A DNA stretch of 64,000 bases from Prochlorococcus sp. AG-418-O03 (GCA_003213855.1 QCMJ01000003.1:62001-126000), one strand, 5' to 3'; positions 40,037 through 50,427 are shown, counted from the first letter of the stretch. Made by a program: numbers and translations. The notes: generated from the letters alone by a model not told the origin.

Positions 40037-41566
40037 ATGGAGTTAGAAGCAAAATTACATGAAATAAGGAAACCAATAATGGTCCTTGGTACTTCCAGTG
40101 CGGCAGGGAAATCATTAACGGTTACTGCTATTTGTAGGATTCTTAAAAATTTAGGAGAAGAACCAATACCTTTTAAAGGACAAAATATGAGTAACAACGC
40201 TTGGGTTGATTGGGAAGGTGGAGAGATGGCATATTCACAAGCACTTCAAGCTTTTGCTTGTGGTATTAATCCCTCTGTAGAGATGAATCCCATTTTATTA
40301 AAACCACAAGGAAACTCAATAAGTGAGGTGATTCACCTTGGCAAAAGCATAGGGACCACAACTGCACAAAATTACTATAAAGATTGGTTTATTCCAGGCT
40401 GGGAAGTAATTAAAAAAAGTTTAAAGTCTATTTATGAACGGAATCCGAATTGCCGTTTAATTATCGAAGGGGCTGGGAGTCCGGTAGAGATGAATTTGAT
40501 TCATAGAGATCTAACTAATTTAAAAGTTGCTAAATATTTAAATGCAAATTGCATTTTGGTTACTGATATTGAAAGGGGAGGGGTATTTGCACAAATAATT
40601 GGTACCCTTGAATTAATGAAGCCTGAAGAAAAGAAGCTTATTAAGGGAATTATTATAAATAGATTTAGAGGAGACCTTTCATTATTTGAAGATGGGAAAA
40701 AATGGATAGAGAATAAGACTCAAATTCCTGTTATTGGAATTATTCCATGGTTAAATGATTCATTTCCTCCAGAGGATTCTTTAGATTTAATAGAAAAAAA
40801 ATCACTTTCTAAAAATCCTGAAATCAAAGTTGGAATTATAAAATTACCATCTATTAGTAACTTTTCTGATTTTGATCCACTAGAAAATGAAGAAACAATA
40901 TTAATTGAATGGATTAGAAAATCACAAAACCTAAGTAAGTATGACTTCATTATTTTGCCGGGCAGTAAACAAACGATTAAAGATCAAATATTTCTTGAAA
41001 ATTCTGGTTTATCTCAGGATATAAGGGACTATTCAAATAACGAAGGAAATATTATTGGAATATGTGGAGGTTTACAAATGTTAGGTACTACACTTAAAGA
41101 TCCTTATTTTAAAGAAGGTTCCAAAAATTATTCTGAACAAAAAATTAAAGGTATTGGATTACTACCATTAAAAACGACTTTCTTCAAAAAAAAATTAACA
41201 CGTCAAATCAACTCTAAATCCATATGGCCGTGCCAAGCAGAAATTAATGGATTTGAAATTCATAATGGTCAAACTGTATTAGATGATATCCAAAGTTCAT
41301 TAAAGATTAATCCTATTTTTGAAAATTCAGATCTTGGTTGGTACAAAGAAAATAATAAAGGCGGAACTATTGCAGGAACGTACATTCATGGGATCTTTGA
41401 AAATGACATTTGGAGAGAGCAATATATTAATTTAATAAGGAAGAGTAAAAATCTACCAATATTAAATAAAAAATCAATATCTTATAAAGAGAAGAGACAA
41501 TCCATTATTGATAATCTTGCGAATGAATTCCACAAACATTTAAATCTCAAATCGTTTTTAAGTTGA
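40037..41566 (+). CDS. cobQ: Cobyric acid synthase
   Basis: 509 aa; MVLGTSSAAGKSLTVTA, QNMSNNAWV, GICGGLQMLG. Confidence 0.97.
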   Translation: MELEAKLHEIRKPIMVLGTSSAAGKSLTVTAICRILKNLGEEPIPFKGQNMSNNAWVDWEGGEMAYSQALQAFACGINPSVEMNPILLKPQGNSISEVIHLGKSIGTTTAQNYYKDWFIPGWEVIKKSLKSIYERNPNCRLIIEGAGSPVEMNLIHRDLTNLKVAKYLNANCILVTDIERGGVFAQIIGTLELMKPEEKKLIKGIIINRFRGDLSLFEDGKKWIENKTQIPVIGIIPWLNDSFPPEDSLDLIEKKSLSKNPEIKVGIIKLPSISNFSDFDPLENEETILIEWIRKSQNLSKYDFIILPGSKQTIKDQIFLENSGLSQDIRDYSNNEGNIIGICGGLQMLGTTLKDPYFKEGSKNYSEQKIKGIGLLPLKTTFFKKKLTRQINSKSIWPCQAEINGFEIHNGQTVLDDIQSSLKINPIFENSDLGWYKENNKGGTIAGTYIHGIFENDIWREQYINLIRKSKNLPILNKKSISYKEKRQSIIDNLANEFHKHLNLKSFLS

Positions 41567-41817
41567 AAGAAAAAAAAAATATAAAAGTAATTTGGCCAAA
41601 CAATAAAGAAACATTTGTTTCAGATGGTGATGACTGGTTTTCTTCTGCAAAAAAAGCAGGTTTAGAAATCCCTACTGGCTGCCTCACAGGAAGTTGCGGA
41701 GCCTGTGAAATAGATGTAAATGGTTCAACAGTAAGAGCTTGTATAAGTGAAATTAAAAATAATAAAAAATGTATGTTACGGGTTTCTTTAACTACAGACC
41801 CCTTTTGGGAAAAATAA
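41563..41817 (+). CDS. 2Fe-2S ferredoxin (TTG start, overlaps cobQ)
   Basis: 84 aa; CLTGSCGACEIDVNGSTVRAC. Confidence 0.88.
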   Translation: MKEKKNIKVIWPNNKETFVSDGDDWFSSAKKAGLEIPTGCLTGSCGACEIDVNGSTVRACISEIKNNKKCMLRVSLTTDPFWEK

Positions 41818-41987
41818 ATTCCCCTAAACATTACCTATACAACAGATAAAGGAAAACATAGTAAAAAAATGATCCTAAAAATGTGTTTAATAGAATAACC
41901 TTCTTTTTAATTTTTGATGAGGCAATAATATAGCTACCCAAAAAATGAAATAGGATTGGGAAAGATATAAAGTATCTAAAATATAAA

Positions 41988-42185
41988 TTACGAATTCTTT
42001 TCCCAAAACAGATAAAGATTTGAAAACTGGTTTTTAGTATCTACTATTGCGGTACTTGTTGAGATCAACTTCCATCCTGCAGAATTACGTTTTTTTATAA
42101 TTGCTGCAAGTTCGTTTTCTTGTCTTTGAGTATTTGCATTTCCGACTGCGTAGTATATATCAAGATCATTTTCTAATTTTGCCAT
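41988..42185 (-). CDS. DUF4177-like small protein
   Basis: 65 aa; NELAAIIKKRNSAGWKLISTSTAIVDTKNQFSNLYLFWEK. Confidence 0.55.
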   Translation of the reverse strand: MAKLENDLDIYYAVGNANTQRQENELAAIIKKRNSAGWKLISTSTAIVDTKNQFSNLYLFWEKNS

Positions 42186-42277
42186 TTTTTAAGGTGGTGC
42201 TTTTTCAGAGTTAATATTACTCAATCTTTCATCGTTAATGGAAAAGATTCGATAGGGTGTTTGTAAATAAGACATAT

Positions 42278-42382
42278 ATGATATTACCTTCACCCCAAAT
42301 TGCGATTGGATTACTGCTTATAAGTATTGGAATAGTAGTTACTTTTGATATCAAAATTGATCGATTTAAAAGTAAAGAGTAA
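42278..42382 (+). CDS. Hypothetical single-TM small protein (34 aa)
   Basis: MILPSPQIAIGLLLISIGIVVTFDIKIDRFKSKE. Confidence 0.45.
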   Translation: MILPSPQIAIGLLLISIGIVVTFDIKIDRFKSKE

Positions 42383-42437
42383 AAGAAAAAAGTTGAATAT
42401 CTGGGGAAATAACTATATTAATTTGATCAAATAATAA

Positions 42438-43040
42438 TTAAATTAAGAATAAAAAACATCCTGCAATAAATCCACTTAAATGCCCTAATAAACTTACACC
42501 TGGTAAAAAAGAGAACATCAAACCTATCAGGCATATTATCTTTAACATTTTTTGAACTTCATAATTGGACTTAAAACCAATTTCTTTACCTAAAAAATAT
42601 TTCTTTCCATAAAAAGAAGTTAATAGTAAGAATCCAAATAAAGCATAAATTATTCCACTAAATCCTAAAGCGGCATAATTCGGATAGATATTAAAATACG
42701 ATAAGATCTTTTCGTAAACCCAGATAATTAAAAAATTTAAAAAAGAACAAATTAAAATAAATTTCAAATAAAAAAATCTTCTCTTAATACCTAGTCTCAT
42801 CAAAAAATATCTAGTGATGATTATCCCACCGAGATTACTTAATAAATGATTTAAATCTGAATGAGTTATAATTGATGTGAAAATCCTATGTGGTTGATCA
42901 CTAATTAATTTTGGTACAAAGTAAAAATATTCTTTATCAATAACTCCAATTAAATCTGTAAAAATAAAAACTGAGATTAAAAAAAATCCAGTTATAAGAT
43001 ACTGCCAGTCATATTTTGATATTGAATTATTAAAAGGCAT
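42438..43040 (-). CDS. Rhomboid-family intramembrane protein
   Basis: 200 aa; HSDLNHLLSNLGG, ALGFSGIIYALFGF (GxSG), GHLSGFIAG. Confidence 0.85.
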   Translation of the reverse strand: MPFNNSISKYDWQYLITGFFLISVFIFTDLIGVIDKEYFYFVPKLISDQPHRIFTSIITHSDLNHLLSNLGGIIITRYFLMRLGIKRRFFYLKFILICSFLNFLIIWVYEKILSYFNIYPNYAALGFSGIIYALFGFLLLTSFYGKKYFLGKEIGFKSNYEVQKMLKIICLIGLMFSFLPGVSLLGHLSGFIAGCFLFLI

Positions 43041-43127
43041 TTTTTAGTTTTAAATTAAAAAATATCTTCTTAAATAGAAGAAAAGACCATGAAAGGGTCT
43101 TTATTAATATCTTAATTTATATTGCCT

Positions 43128-43286
43128 TTAGTAAGCTTTGCAATGAGAGCTTGTTGGGTGGTCTTTGCATTCTTTTTCCCAATAATCTTGTCTATGGTCT
43201 TTAGGTAGTTGATAATTAAAATCATGCATTCTCCAAATATCTGAAGTTGCATTTCTAAGAGCAGTAAATGGAGTGGTGAGTCTCAT
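43128..43286 (-). CDS. Hypothetical small protein (52 aa)
   Basis: MRLTTPFTALRNATSDIWRMHDFNYQLPKDHRQDYWEKECKDHPTSSHCKAY, read by eye on the minus strand. Confidence 0.6.
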   Translation of the reverse strand: MRLTTPFTALRNATSDIWRMHDFNYQLPKDHRQDYWEKECKDHPTSSHCKAY

Positions 43287-43329
43287 AAAACCTCCTATAT
43301 CTCTACTCCTTAATTATCCTCCTATTCAA

Positions 43330-43630
43330 TTGAAATTAATAGAGTATTAATACCCGAGTATTACTGCTTTGTGGTTGTCGCGACTATCTTTTCCCATTCA
43401 GTAGGAGTAGAGATAATTCAGAAGTCAAAAGCACTTCATCTACTTTGTAGACAGTGAGGTGCATAAGACTCATAGAGAACGAATCTGACACCTTCAGAAA
43501 CTAAAAAAATCCGGAGAGGGTGTAATACGACTTCAACCTCAGAGAACACTATAGAACTCGCCTGAGCATGTTTTTCATATCGTAAATCAAATTCCCGACA
43601 ACAAGCCCGCCAACGAGAGAAAAGTTAACA
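43330..43630. ncRNA. Candidate structured non-coding RNA / long 5' UTR, elevated GC
   Basis: No ORF; hairpins 43431-43462 (GCACTTCA-TCTAC-TTT-GTAGA-CAG-TGAGGTGC) and 43488-43523 (ACACCTTC...GAGGGTGT). Confidence 0.4.
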
Positions 43631-43633
43631 AGA

Positions 43634-44272
43634 CTATTTAGCTCTTACGAAATTTCTATTTAATTTAAAATTAAATGATAGGCTTATCCTATCTTCATCA
43701 GATAAATTAATCTCAACACCGTGAGGTACCCAAGCAGGAAAAACAACTAGTAAATTTTCTTTAGGTGAAATTGTATTTATTGCATAGTCATAACTTTGCA
43801 GTTGGTAATCTTTTTTAAAATGACCCATATATTCTGTTGAAATAAAGTCAGCTTCATTAAAATTCCTATAAAAAAGAAATCTTCCTCCTTTAATCTCTTT
43901 TGGGACTTTAATGTAAAACACTCCTGAATAAGTTAAGCCAGAATGTGTGTGGGGTATATTCGAAGAACCTTTTGGACTTATATTTAACCAAAAATTTGTT
44001 AACAGCAAGTCTCCTTGTCGACTGATTTGATGTATTGCATTAACTGCATTTATTATTTGGTTTAATAAATGATTTGTTCCTGGAAGATTGTTTAAATCTC
44101 GTATATCTTTTGAATGATATCCGTTAAGACCAGTATTACTTTTACTTACACCATCTTTATCATTTTCCCTTATTAGATAAGCCTCATTTTGTAATCGCTC
44201 TATATTTTCATTTAGTTCAGCTGTCCAAAACTGTGTTGGGAAACAAAAACCAGGCTTAATCTGAAATTTCAT
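43634..44272 (-). CDS. 2OG-Fe(II) oxygenase-like protein (putative, TIGR02466-like)
   Basis: 212 aa; FWLNISPKGSSNIPHTHSGLTYSGVFYIKVP, FPAWVPHGVEIN. Confidence 0.8.
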   Translation of the reverse strand: MKFQIKPGFCFPTQFWTAELNENIERLQNEAYLIRENDKDGVSKSNTGLNGYHSKDIRDLNNLPGTNHLLNQIINAVNAIHQISRQGDLLLTNFWLNISPKGSSNIPHTHSGLTYSGVFYIKVPKEIKGGRFLFYRNFNEADFISTEYMGHFKKDYQLQSYDYAINTISPKENLLVVFPAWVPHGVEINLSDEDRISLSFNFKLNRNFVRAK

Positions 44273-44692
44273 TTTTAATCAAGTCTTCAAATACAATAGT
44301 AGCCTTACGCTTTAAAATTTTAAAAAGATATTATCTTTAAAAAAAAATATTTTTATTTTCTCTTTTTGAAATGAGTAAGGTACAAATTAGAGTAATTAGC
44401 TAGAACTAAAAGCAATAATAAAAAAAACTATTTAAATAGTTCAAATTAATTTTTAACATTTAACTACTTTTCAATCTATCGTCAAATAATTAGAGAGGGA
44501 ACTCTTAGCTTTAACTTTTATGACTAATCCACCAACAGATTTTTAAATTCCCACCAACAACAATTATTCTTTCAGATTAAATTTAAGAACTAGTTTTAAA
44601 TTTTAATAGATGTGAAATTAATTTTTAGCTATAAACTCAGGGTAATTTTAATAAATTTGTCTTCCGTGAAATGGAATAATTTTAAATCGTAC

Positions 44693-44776
44693 GGAGAGGG
44701 TGGGATTCGAACCCACGAATAGTTACCTATTAAACGATTTCGAGTCGTTCGCTTTCGACCACTCAGCCACCTCTCC
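44693..44776 (-). tRNA. tRNA-Ser(CGA)
   Basis: Minus strand GGAGAGGTGGCTGAGTGG...AACGACTCGAAATCGTT...GTGGGTTCGAATCCCACCCTCTCC; cloverleaf with variable arm, anticodon CGA. Confidence 0.95.
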
Positions 44777-44839
44777 TACTATTTATTAAGTATGAACAAA
44801 ATAAACAGAAAATTATGAACTATGTAATTATCTTAATTT

Positions 44840-45862
44840 TTAATTCCACCCTGCATCTTTCATCAATTTAATAGCTAAAGAATTTTTTTCTCCAAGTTCT
44901 TCTACAGTGACACTATCAGGTATAAACTCTCCAAAATTCTGCACTATTTCATTCTGATTAACTTCCTTTAAAGGATGTTCAAAAGTTGGAGCAGCTAAAC
45001 CTTTACTTCCTTCTGGAGATGCCAAGAATTCAAGCAACTGAACAGCTTCTTTTTTATTTGTAGCATATTTTGCAACGCCACCAGCACTTATATTTACGTG
45101 CGCAGGAATAGGAGTAAGGACCTTCGTTTTTTTCGCGTACAAAGCATCTCTTCTTCCATTAACACCCCCTAACATTCTTGCTACGTAATAGTGATTAACA
45201 ATTCCTACTCCACATTTTTTCTTAGAAACTGCTCTAATTATTGCAATATCGCCTGGGAAAAACGGTTTTGAAACGTTTGAAATCATTCCGCTTAGCCAAG
45301 CTTTAGTTTCTGATTCACCTTTTTGAATTATTTGATTAGCAACTAAAGATTGATTATATGGACTTTTTCTATTTCTTAAACATACTTTGCCTTTTAAAGA
45401 AGGATCAGCCAAATCAGTGTAATCATTAATCTTGCTAACATCTACCACTTTTGGATTGGCTATCATAACTCTAACTCTTCTGGTTAATGCATACCATTCC
45501 TTGTTTGGATCTTTTAATCCAACAGGAACATCATTTTCTAAATTAGAAGATTCTACTGGTTGCAGTAATCCAGCTTTGGCTGCATTAGTAATTCTTGCTG
45601 CATCTACTAACAATATTAAATCTGCTTGGGAATTCTTTCCTTCTCGTTTCAATCTTTCAATTAAAGAAATTCCTGCTGCCTCTATAAGCCTAACTTTAAT
45701 TCCTGTTTCTTCTGCAAACTTTTTATAAATACTTCTATCTGTATTGTAATGTCTACCCGAATAAACTTTGACTTCTTTTTCTGTTGAATTAGCGGGTATA
45801 TTAACGTTTAGCAAAAATGTACATGTTAGTGCTGAATAAAAAAGTTTTTTGAGATTTTGCAC
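44840..45862 (-). CDS. futA: Fe(3+) ABC transporter substrate-binding protein (FutA/IdiA-like)
   Basis: 340 aa; VKVYSGRHYNTDRSIYKKFAEETGIKV, signal peptide. Confidence 0.93.
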   Translation of the reverse strand: MQNLKKLFYSALTCTFLLNVNIPANSTEKEVKVYSGRHYNTDRSIYKKFAEETGIKVRLIEAAGISLIERLKREGKNSQADLILLVDAARITNAAKAGLLQPVESSNLENDVPVGLKDPNKEWYALTRRVRVMIANPKVVDVSKINDYTDLADPSLKGKVCLRNRKSPYNQSLVANQIIQKGESETKAWLSGMISNVSKPFFPGDIAIIRAVSKKKCGVGIVNHYYVARMLGGVNGRRDALYAKKTKVLTPIPAHVNISAGGVAKYATNKKEAVQLLEFLASPEGSKGLAAPTFEHPLKEVNQNEIVQNFGEFIPDSVTVEELGEKNSLAIKLMKDAGWN

Positions 45863-45964
45863 TTTTTAAAATTAGTATCTATGGTTACTTTATCTCTAAC
45901 TACATAACAGGGGTTCTTAAAGATATTTTCTATACCTCAATTTGTATCATTTTTAATAGAAACA

Positions 45965-46630
45965 ATGAATTATTTAACTCATCAATTAATAAATCCTCAA
46001 GAAATAAATCTTTTAAAGAAAAATCTAACTCTAAAAGATTTACCATGGGAAGATGGCAAAAAAACTGCTGGGAATCACGCTGCAAAAGTTAAAAATAATC
46101 TTCAGCTAGATAGAAGTTCTAATATTTCAAAAAAATGTACTGAATTGATTGAAAAAAAAATGCTCAATGATGTTCTAATAAAAAGTTTTGCTTTACCTAA
46201 AAGAATTCATGGAACAATGATTACTAAATCATTGGAAGGGATGAAATATGGGAGACATATTGATAATGCTTATATGCCAACTGGAAGGGCAGATTTATCA
46301 TTCACTATTTTTCTTAATGAAAAGGATAAATATACAGGGGGTGAATTATTAATTGAAAGCCTAAATTCAGAAAGTAAATTTAAACTCGATGCAGGAGGTA
46401 TAATAATATATCCTAGTACATATTTACATTCCGTTTTAGAAGTTTTATTTGGTGAAAGATTAGTTATTGTTGGTTGGATAGAAAGTTATATAAAAAGTAT
46501 CGAGGAAAGAGAATATTTATTTGACCTAGATGCTGGAGCAAGAAGTTTACTTGCTAAGCATGGCAGATCTGATGAATTAGACCTTATCTTTAAATCCTAT
46601 TCAAACTTGCTTCGTACATTAGGAGATTGA
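45965..46630 (+). CDS. Fe(2+)-dependent 2OG dioxygenase (PKHD-type hydroxylase, PiuC-like)
   Basis: 221 aa; YGRHIDNAYMPTGRADLSFTIFLNEKDKYTGGEL, YPSTYLHSVLEV. Confidence 0.9.
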   Translation: MNYLTHQLINPQEINLLKKNLTLKDLPWEDGKKTAGNHAAKVKNNLQLDRSSNISKKCTELIEKKMLNDVLIKSFALPKRIHGTMITKSLEGMKYGRHIDNAYMPTGRADLSFTIFLNEKDKYTGGELLIESLNSESKFKLDAGGIIIYPSTYLHSVLEVLFGERLVIVGWIESYIKSIEEREYLFDLDAGARSLLAKHGRSDELDLIFKSYSNLLRTLGD

Positions 46631-46701
46631 TAAGAATCATTTTATACACCTATTAGAATATAAAAATAAATTTGATTAAAATAAAAAAAAATAAATATCC
46701 A

Positions 46702-46941
46702 ATGCCAAAAAAAAGTTCTATAGCTATTTTCTTAGCTGCAACAAGTGCTCTCGCAATCACTACATCTGAAACAAATACTTTAAATGCTGGAGAAAATGAT
46801 TTAGGAGGATTAAAGGAATGGAATACTGATATGCCTTTAGATGCTGATTTTGTATTAGATGAAAACGCTCAAAAAATAGCAGATGAAGCTGCAAAATCAA
46901 GCACATGTGTTCCTATTGGAGAAGGAGAAAATTGTTGGTAA
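46702..46941 (+). CDS. Small secreted protein
   Basis: 79 aa from ATG 46702; signal peptide, two Cys near the C-terminus (SSTCVPIGEGENCW). Confidence 0.6.
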   Translation: MPKKSSIAIFLAATSALAITTSETNTLNAGENDLGGLKEWNTDMPLDADFVLDENAQKIADEAAKSSTCVPIGEGENCW

Positions 46942-46972
46942 ACCAATAAATATAAAAACAAAAAAAACAAAA

Positions 46973-46998
46973 AAAAAACACCCTTTCGGGTGTTTTTT
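46973..46998. terminator. Bidirectional rho-independent terminator
   Basis: AAAAAACACCCTTTCGGGTGTTTTTT. Confidence 0.88.
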
Positions 46999-47014
46999 AC
47001 TATTTAGACAAATT

Positions 47015-48349
47015 TTAGAATTTGAAAGTTGTCTGTAGAAGTGCTCCGAAGACATCTTCAGAATCTCCTTCTCTATCCTGACCGCCAAATACAGAAGGAG
47101 TGATTGTCACAGAATCATTAGCTTTGTATGAATAATAAAGTTCATAAGCAAATGGATCTGTAGTCTCATCATCATGCTTAGTTGGCTGACCAAAAGCAAT
47201 TCCAATTCTGTCATCAGCAGTAATCATATCTTGCCATGTAAGACCTACAAACCAAGCATCTGAATTATCTGAAGTCCCTGCAGGAACACCAGAATACTGT
47301 GTAGTATCATAGCCCAATGAAATTGATGGGGTAGCTGTTCCAGTTTCTAATGGTCTCCACCAGCCTCTTAAACCAACAGCTGTATGGTTTCCGTCTCCTC
47401 CAGACACAGCGTCATCGGCATATTTTGTATGGAAGTAACCATCAGACCAACCATTGTACTTCTGATTAACCATCAGTGAAGCAGAATATTGTGGTTTAGT
47501 AATACCAATTTGAGTAGCCCAACTAGTCTTTGAACAATCTGTCAAAATACCAGTATTGGAATAAGAGTTACTGGCTGTCTTTGCAACACATCCAGATTCA
47601 GATGCGCTTGAAACTGAGTTAGTTGATTTAGATACAACGTTAGAACTAATTGCAAATCCATTATCTGCTTTATAAGCCCAACCTGCACCAGTGTTTGTAC
47701 TTGCACCATAGGCGTTTCCATTACCACCTAAAGTAAATTGCTTTGTAATAGGTTTATATATAGATGGAGAAGTTCCATGCATATAATAGTTTTCAATTTT
47801 TGGACCTACCCAAACAGTATTATTTTCCCCAACAGGAAATTCGTACCAAATTTTATCAACCTTAAGTGCATCATCGCTACCTTTTGCAGAACTTAGGTAT
47901 CCACCATGATCACTTGATGTCATCCATCCAGAATGGTTACCAGTCTTAAGCCGAACGTAGAGATTATCATCTCCAGTAAAACTACTATTAAGATTTAGAG
48001 TATAAGAATAAGAAAATTTTACAGCTTCAGCAGAACTTTCTGTTTCACTATAATCTAAAACACCAAGGTCAAAGATAGCTTTACCATCCATGGTTGTTGT
48101 ATCAGAGAAAGCTCCAGCTTCAAAGACATTTTGCTGTGCTTCTAAACCGTCAAGACGGCCCTTAATTTTTGCTATATCTTCACTAACTTCGTTAATGAAT
48201 GTTTTGCTATCGAATCTTTGAATTTTTGAACTACTACGGGAGTAGTTATTCATCTCTTCAAGATTCAATGTGTCAGATGCTTGAGCTGCTAAAGGAGTAA
48301 TTAAACTCATAGCAGTGCTGGCAACCAACAATTTTTGGAAGAGTTTCAT
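47015..48349 (-). CDS. Outer membrane porin
   Basis: 444 aa; signal peptide, aromatic terminal residue (LLQTTFKF), beta-barrel-like repeats. Confidence 0.85.
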   Translation of the reverse strand: MKLFQKLLVASTAMSLITPLAAQASDTLNLEEMNNYSRSSSKIQRFDSKTFINEVSEDIAKIKGRLDGLEAQQNVFEAGAFSDTTTMDGKAIFDLGVLDYSETESSAEAVKFSYSYTLNLNSSFTGDDNLYVRLKTGNHSGWMTSSDHGGYLSSAKGSDDALKVDKIWYEFPVGENNTVWVGPKIENYYMHGTSPSIYKPITKQFTLGGNGNAYGASTNTGAGWAYKADNGFAISSNVVSKSTNSVSSASESGCVAKTASNSYSNTGILTDCSKTSWATQIGITKPQYSASLMVNQKYNGWSDGYFHTKYADDAVSGGDGNHTAVGLRGWWRPLETGTATPSISLGYDTTQYSGVPAGTSDNSDAWFVGLTWQDMITADDRIGIAFGQPTKHDDETTDPFAYELYYSYKANDSVTITPSVFGGQDREGDSEDVFGALLQTTFKF

Positions 48350-48489
48350 TTTGCCTCACACTAAAATAACCCAACAAAATTGGGTAACTATACTGTATCG
48401 ACAGTAACAAAAAAAGAAAGGAATAAAAGTATCAAAGCCATGTATCTTTTGTTACTGCAGTAATTAGTTTTTAAAATCTATTCCTTTCA

Positions 48490-49356
48490 TTACTTTAATA
48501 ATGGATATTCCAGAGATTCTCTTTCTCCTAGCCAAGATGATGCGACTTCTCTTGCTAAATTTCGAATCTTTTCAATGTATTGAGCACGATCTGTAACTGA
48601 AATTACTCCCCTTGCATCAAGCAGATTAAAAGTATGACTACATTTCAGAACAAAATCAAGGGCAGGATAAGTTAATTTTTTATCAACTAAAGAATTTGCC
48701 TCATCCTGGTAAATATCAAATAATTTCCTGAGATTATCAGGATGAGACTCGTTAAAGTTATATGAACATTGACTTTTTTCAAATTGAAGCCAAATGTCAC
48801 TATATTTCAAATCTTTGTTCCAATTTAAGTCCCAGATACTTTCTTTATCCTGCAAAAACATTGCGATCCTCTCAAGTCCATATGTAATTTCAATCGGGAT
48901 TGGATTACAATCTATACCTCCGCATTGTTGGAAATAAGTAAATTGAGTAACTTCCATGCCATCCAACCAAACTTCCCAACCTACGCCCCAGGCTCCAAGT
49001 GTTGGAGACTCCCAATTATCTTCCACAAATCTTATGTCATGATTTCTAGGATTAACGCCAAGAGATTCTAGAGATGTCAAATATTTTTCTTGGATACCTT
49101 CGGGTGAAGGTTTAATTATTACTTGATATTGGAAGTAATGTTGCGCCCTATTTGGATTATCACCAAAACGTCCATCTGTAGGTCTCCTACATGGCTCTGC
49201 ATATGCCACACTCCAAGGCTCTGGTCCAATAGCTCTTAAAAAAGTATGCGGATTCATTGTTCCAGCTCCTTTTTCAGTATCATATGGCTGCATAATCAAA
49301 CAACCTTCTTTCGACCAAAAATTATTTAAATTTTGAATTATATCCTGAAAAAACAT
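48490..49356 (-). CDS. glyQ: Glycyl-tRNA synthetase alpha subunit
   Basis: 288 aa; [48 protein letters not shown]. Confidence 0.98.
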   Translation of the reverse strand: MFFQDIIQNLNNFWSKEGCLIMQPYDTEKGAGTMNPHTFLRAIGPEPWSVAYAEPCRRPTDGRFGDNPNRAQHYFQYQVIIKPSPEGIQEKYLTSLESLGVNPRNHDIRFVEDNWESPTLGAWGVGWEVWLDGMEVTQFTYFQQCGGIDCNPIPIEITYGLERIAMFLQDKESIWDLNWNKDLKYSDIWLQFEKSQCSYNFNESHPDNLRKLFDIYQDEANSLVDKKLTYPALDFVLKCSHTFNLLDARGVISVTDRAQYIEKIRNLAREVASSWLGERESLEYPLLK

Positions 49357-49509
49357 TAAATTAAAAAAATGGAAAAATTTAGATCAATGCCATTAGTCAT
49401 AATAACAAAGCTTTAAAGTAAAAAAATTTTGAAATCCAAGTTCTCAAAATATCATCCTATAAAAAGTTGTAATTAAATTAGATCCTAGATAAAAAAAATG
49501 AAGAATTAA

Positions 49510-49896
49510 TTATGTAAAAAAATCTAATGGAAATGGTCCAAAAGTATTAGATTCTTTAGCATCTTTGTCATACTGACATGTTATTAAAATTCCCTCTCCA
49601 AGACCATTTTCAGATCTCACAAAAACATTACCAGTTTTTTGATTAGCTTTTAAAAAAACACCTCCAACAGCGTGAAGAGAACCTAGATTCCCAAATTTAA
49701 TTGAGGAATATTTCTTAGAAATTGATTGTAATGTTTCAATAGCTTCATTATCACTAGATGACATGATACCTATTGTTATCCAATCGGCATTAAAAATATT
49801 TGCTTCTAATTCCTCTAAAAGTTTTTTTTCTTGCCTATCACTTAATTTAGGAGCAGTTCTAAAATTATTTAAATCGACTAATTTATTTATTTCCAT
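49510..49896 (-). CDS. DUF1824-like protein
   Basis: From ATG 49896 (MEINKLVDLNNFRTAPKL...GILITCQYDKDAKESNTFGPFPLDFF). Confidence 0.7.
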   Translation of the reverse strand: MEINKLVDLNNFRTAPKLSDRQEKKLLEELEANIFNADWITIGIMSSSDNEAIETLQSISKKYSSIKFGNLGSLHAVGGVFLKANQKTGNVFVRSENGLGEGILITCQYDKDAKESNTFGPFPLDFFT

Positions 49897-49918
49897 TTGT
49901 TTTATACATAAAAAATCC

Positions 49919-50251
49919 TTAACCAAATGTTTTTCCATTCCAAGCCCACAACGAAGCTGGAACATCTTCAAAAGAAATATAAATCCTATCTATTGGAATC
50001 CCCATTTTCTCATATACAAAATCTGATATTGGCTTTGCCATTTCTGAAGGATTTAGAGAACCTATTGATTTGATTTCTAAAAAGCAGGCTGGTGTTTGAT
50101 TTTCAAAATACATTTGGCAATTATCATCTATTTTGGCCATAACAAATCTTTTTGATTTGTTAGTTAAAGATGAAATAAGAATTGAAATTTCTTCGAGTAA
50201 TTTACCTTTATCATTTACTTTTGCTGAAGTCGAAACATTAATATAAGGCAT
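49919..50251 (-). CDS. MIF/tautomerase superfamily protein
   Basis: 110 aa; MPYINVSTSAKV (catalytic Pro2), PACFLEIKSIGSLNP, RIYISFEDVPASLWAWNGKTFG. Confidence 0.9.
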   Translation of the reverse strand: MPYINVSTSAKVNDKGKLLEEISILISSLTNKSKRFVMAKIDDNCQMYFENQTPACFLEIKSIGSLNPSEMAKPISDFVYEKMGIPIDRIYISFEDVPASLWAWNGKTFG

Positions 50252-50253
50252 CT

Positions 50254-50427
50254 CTATGCAGCAAGATAATCTTTCTTAGAATCATTTTCTAGAAAAACAG
50301 TTTTATTTTTTGAATTTGTTTTTGATGAAAGATATGCCATATCGTATGAACTTATTCCGTTTTTATAAGGATTGAAAAGAGCATTTTTAGACCTGTTTTT
50401 TTTGCTCCTCTTGAACTCAGTCATCAT
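50254..50427 (-). CDS. Hypothetical small protein (57 aa)
   Basis: MMTEFKRSKKNRSKNALFNPYKNGISSYDMAYLSSKTNSKNKTVFLENDSKKDYLAA. Confidence 0.5.
   Translation of the reverse strand: MMTEFKRSKKNRSKNALFNPYKNGISSYDMAYLSSKTNSKNKTVFLENDSKKDYLAA

Noticed and set aside
41830-41990. Possible small membrane ORF on the minus strand (RNLYFRYFISFPILFHFLGSYIIASSKIKKKVILLNTFLGSFFYYVFLYLLYR)
   Set aside because: Open and hydrophobic, but no start codon could be identified in frame.
43512-43540. tRNA-like remnant sharing CGGAGAGGGTG with the tRNA-Ser 3' region
   Set aside because: The following bases cannot form a T-arm (TTGAA/TACAC do not pair), so the 11-nt match is not enough to call an att site or tRNA fragment.
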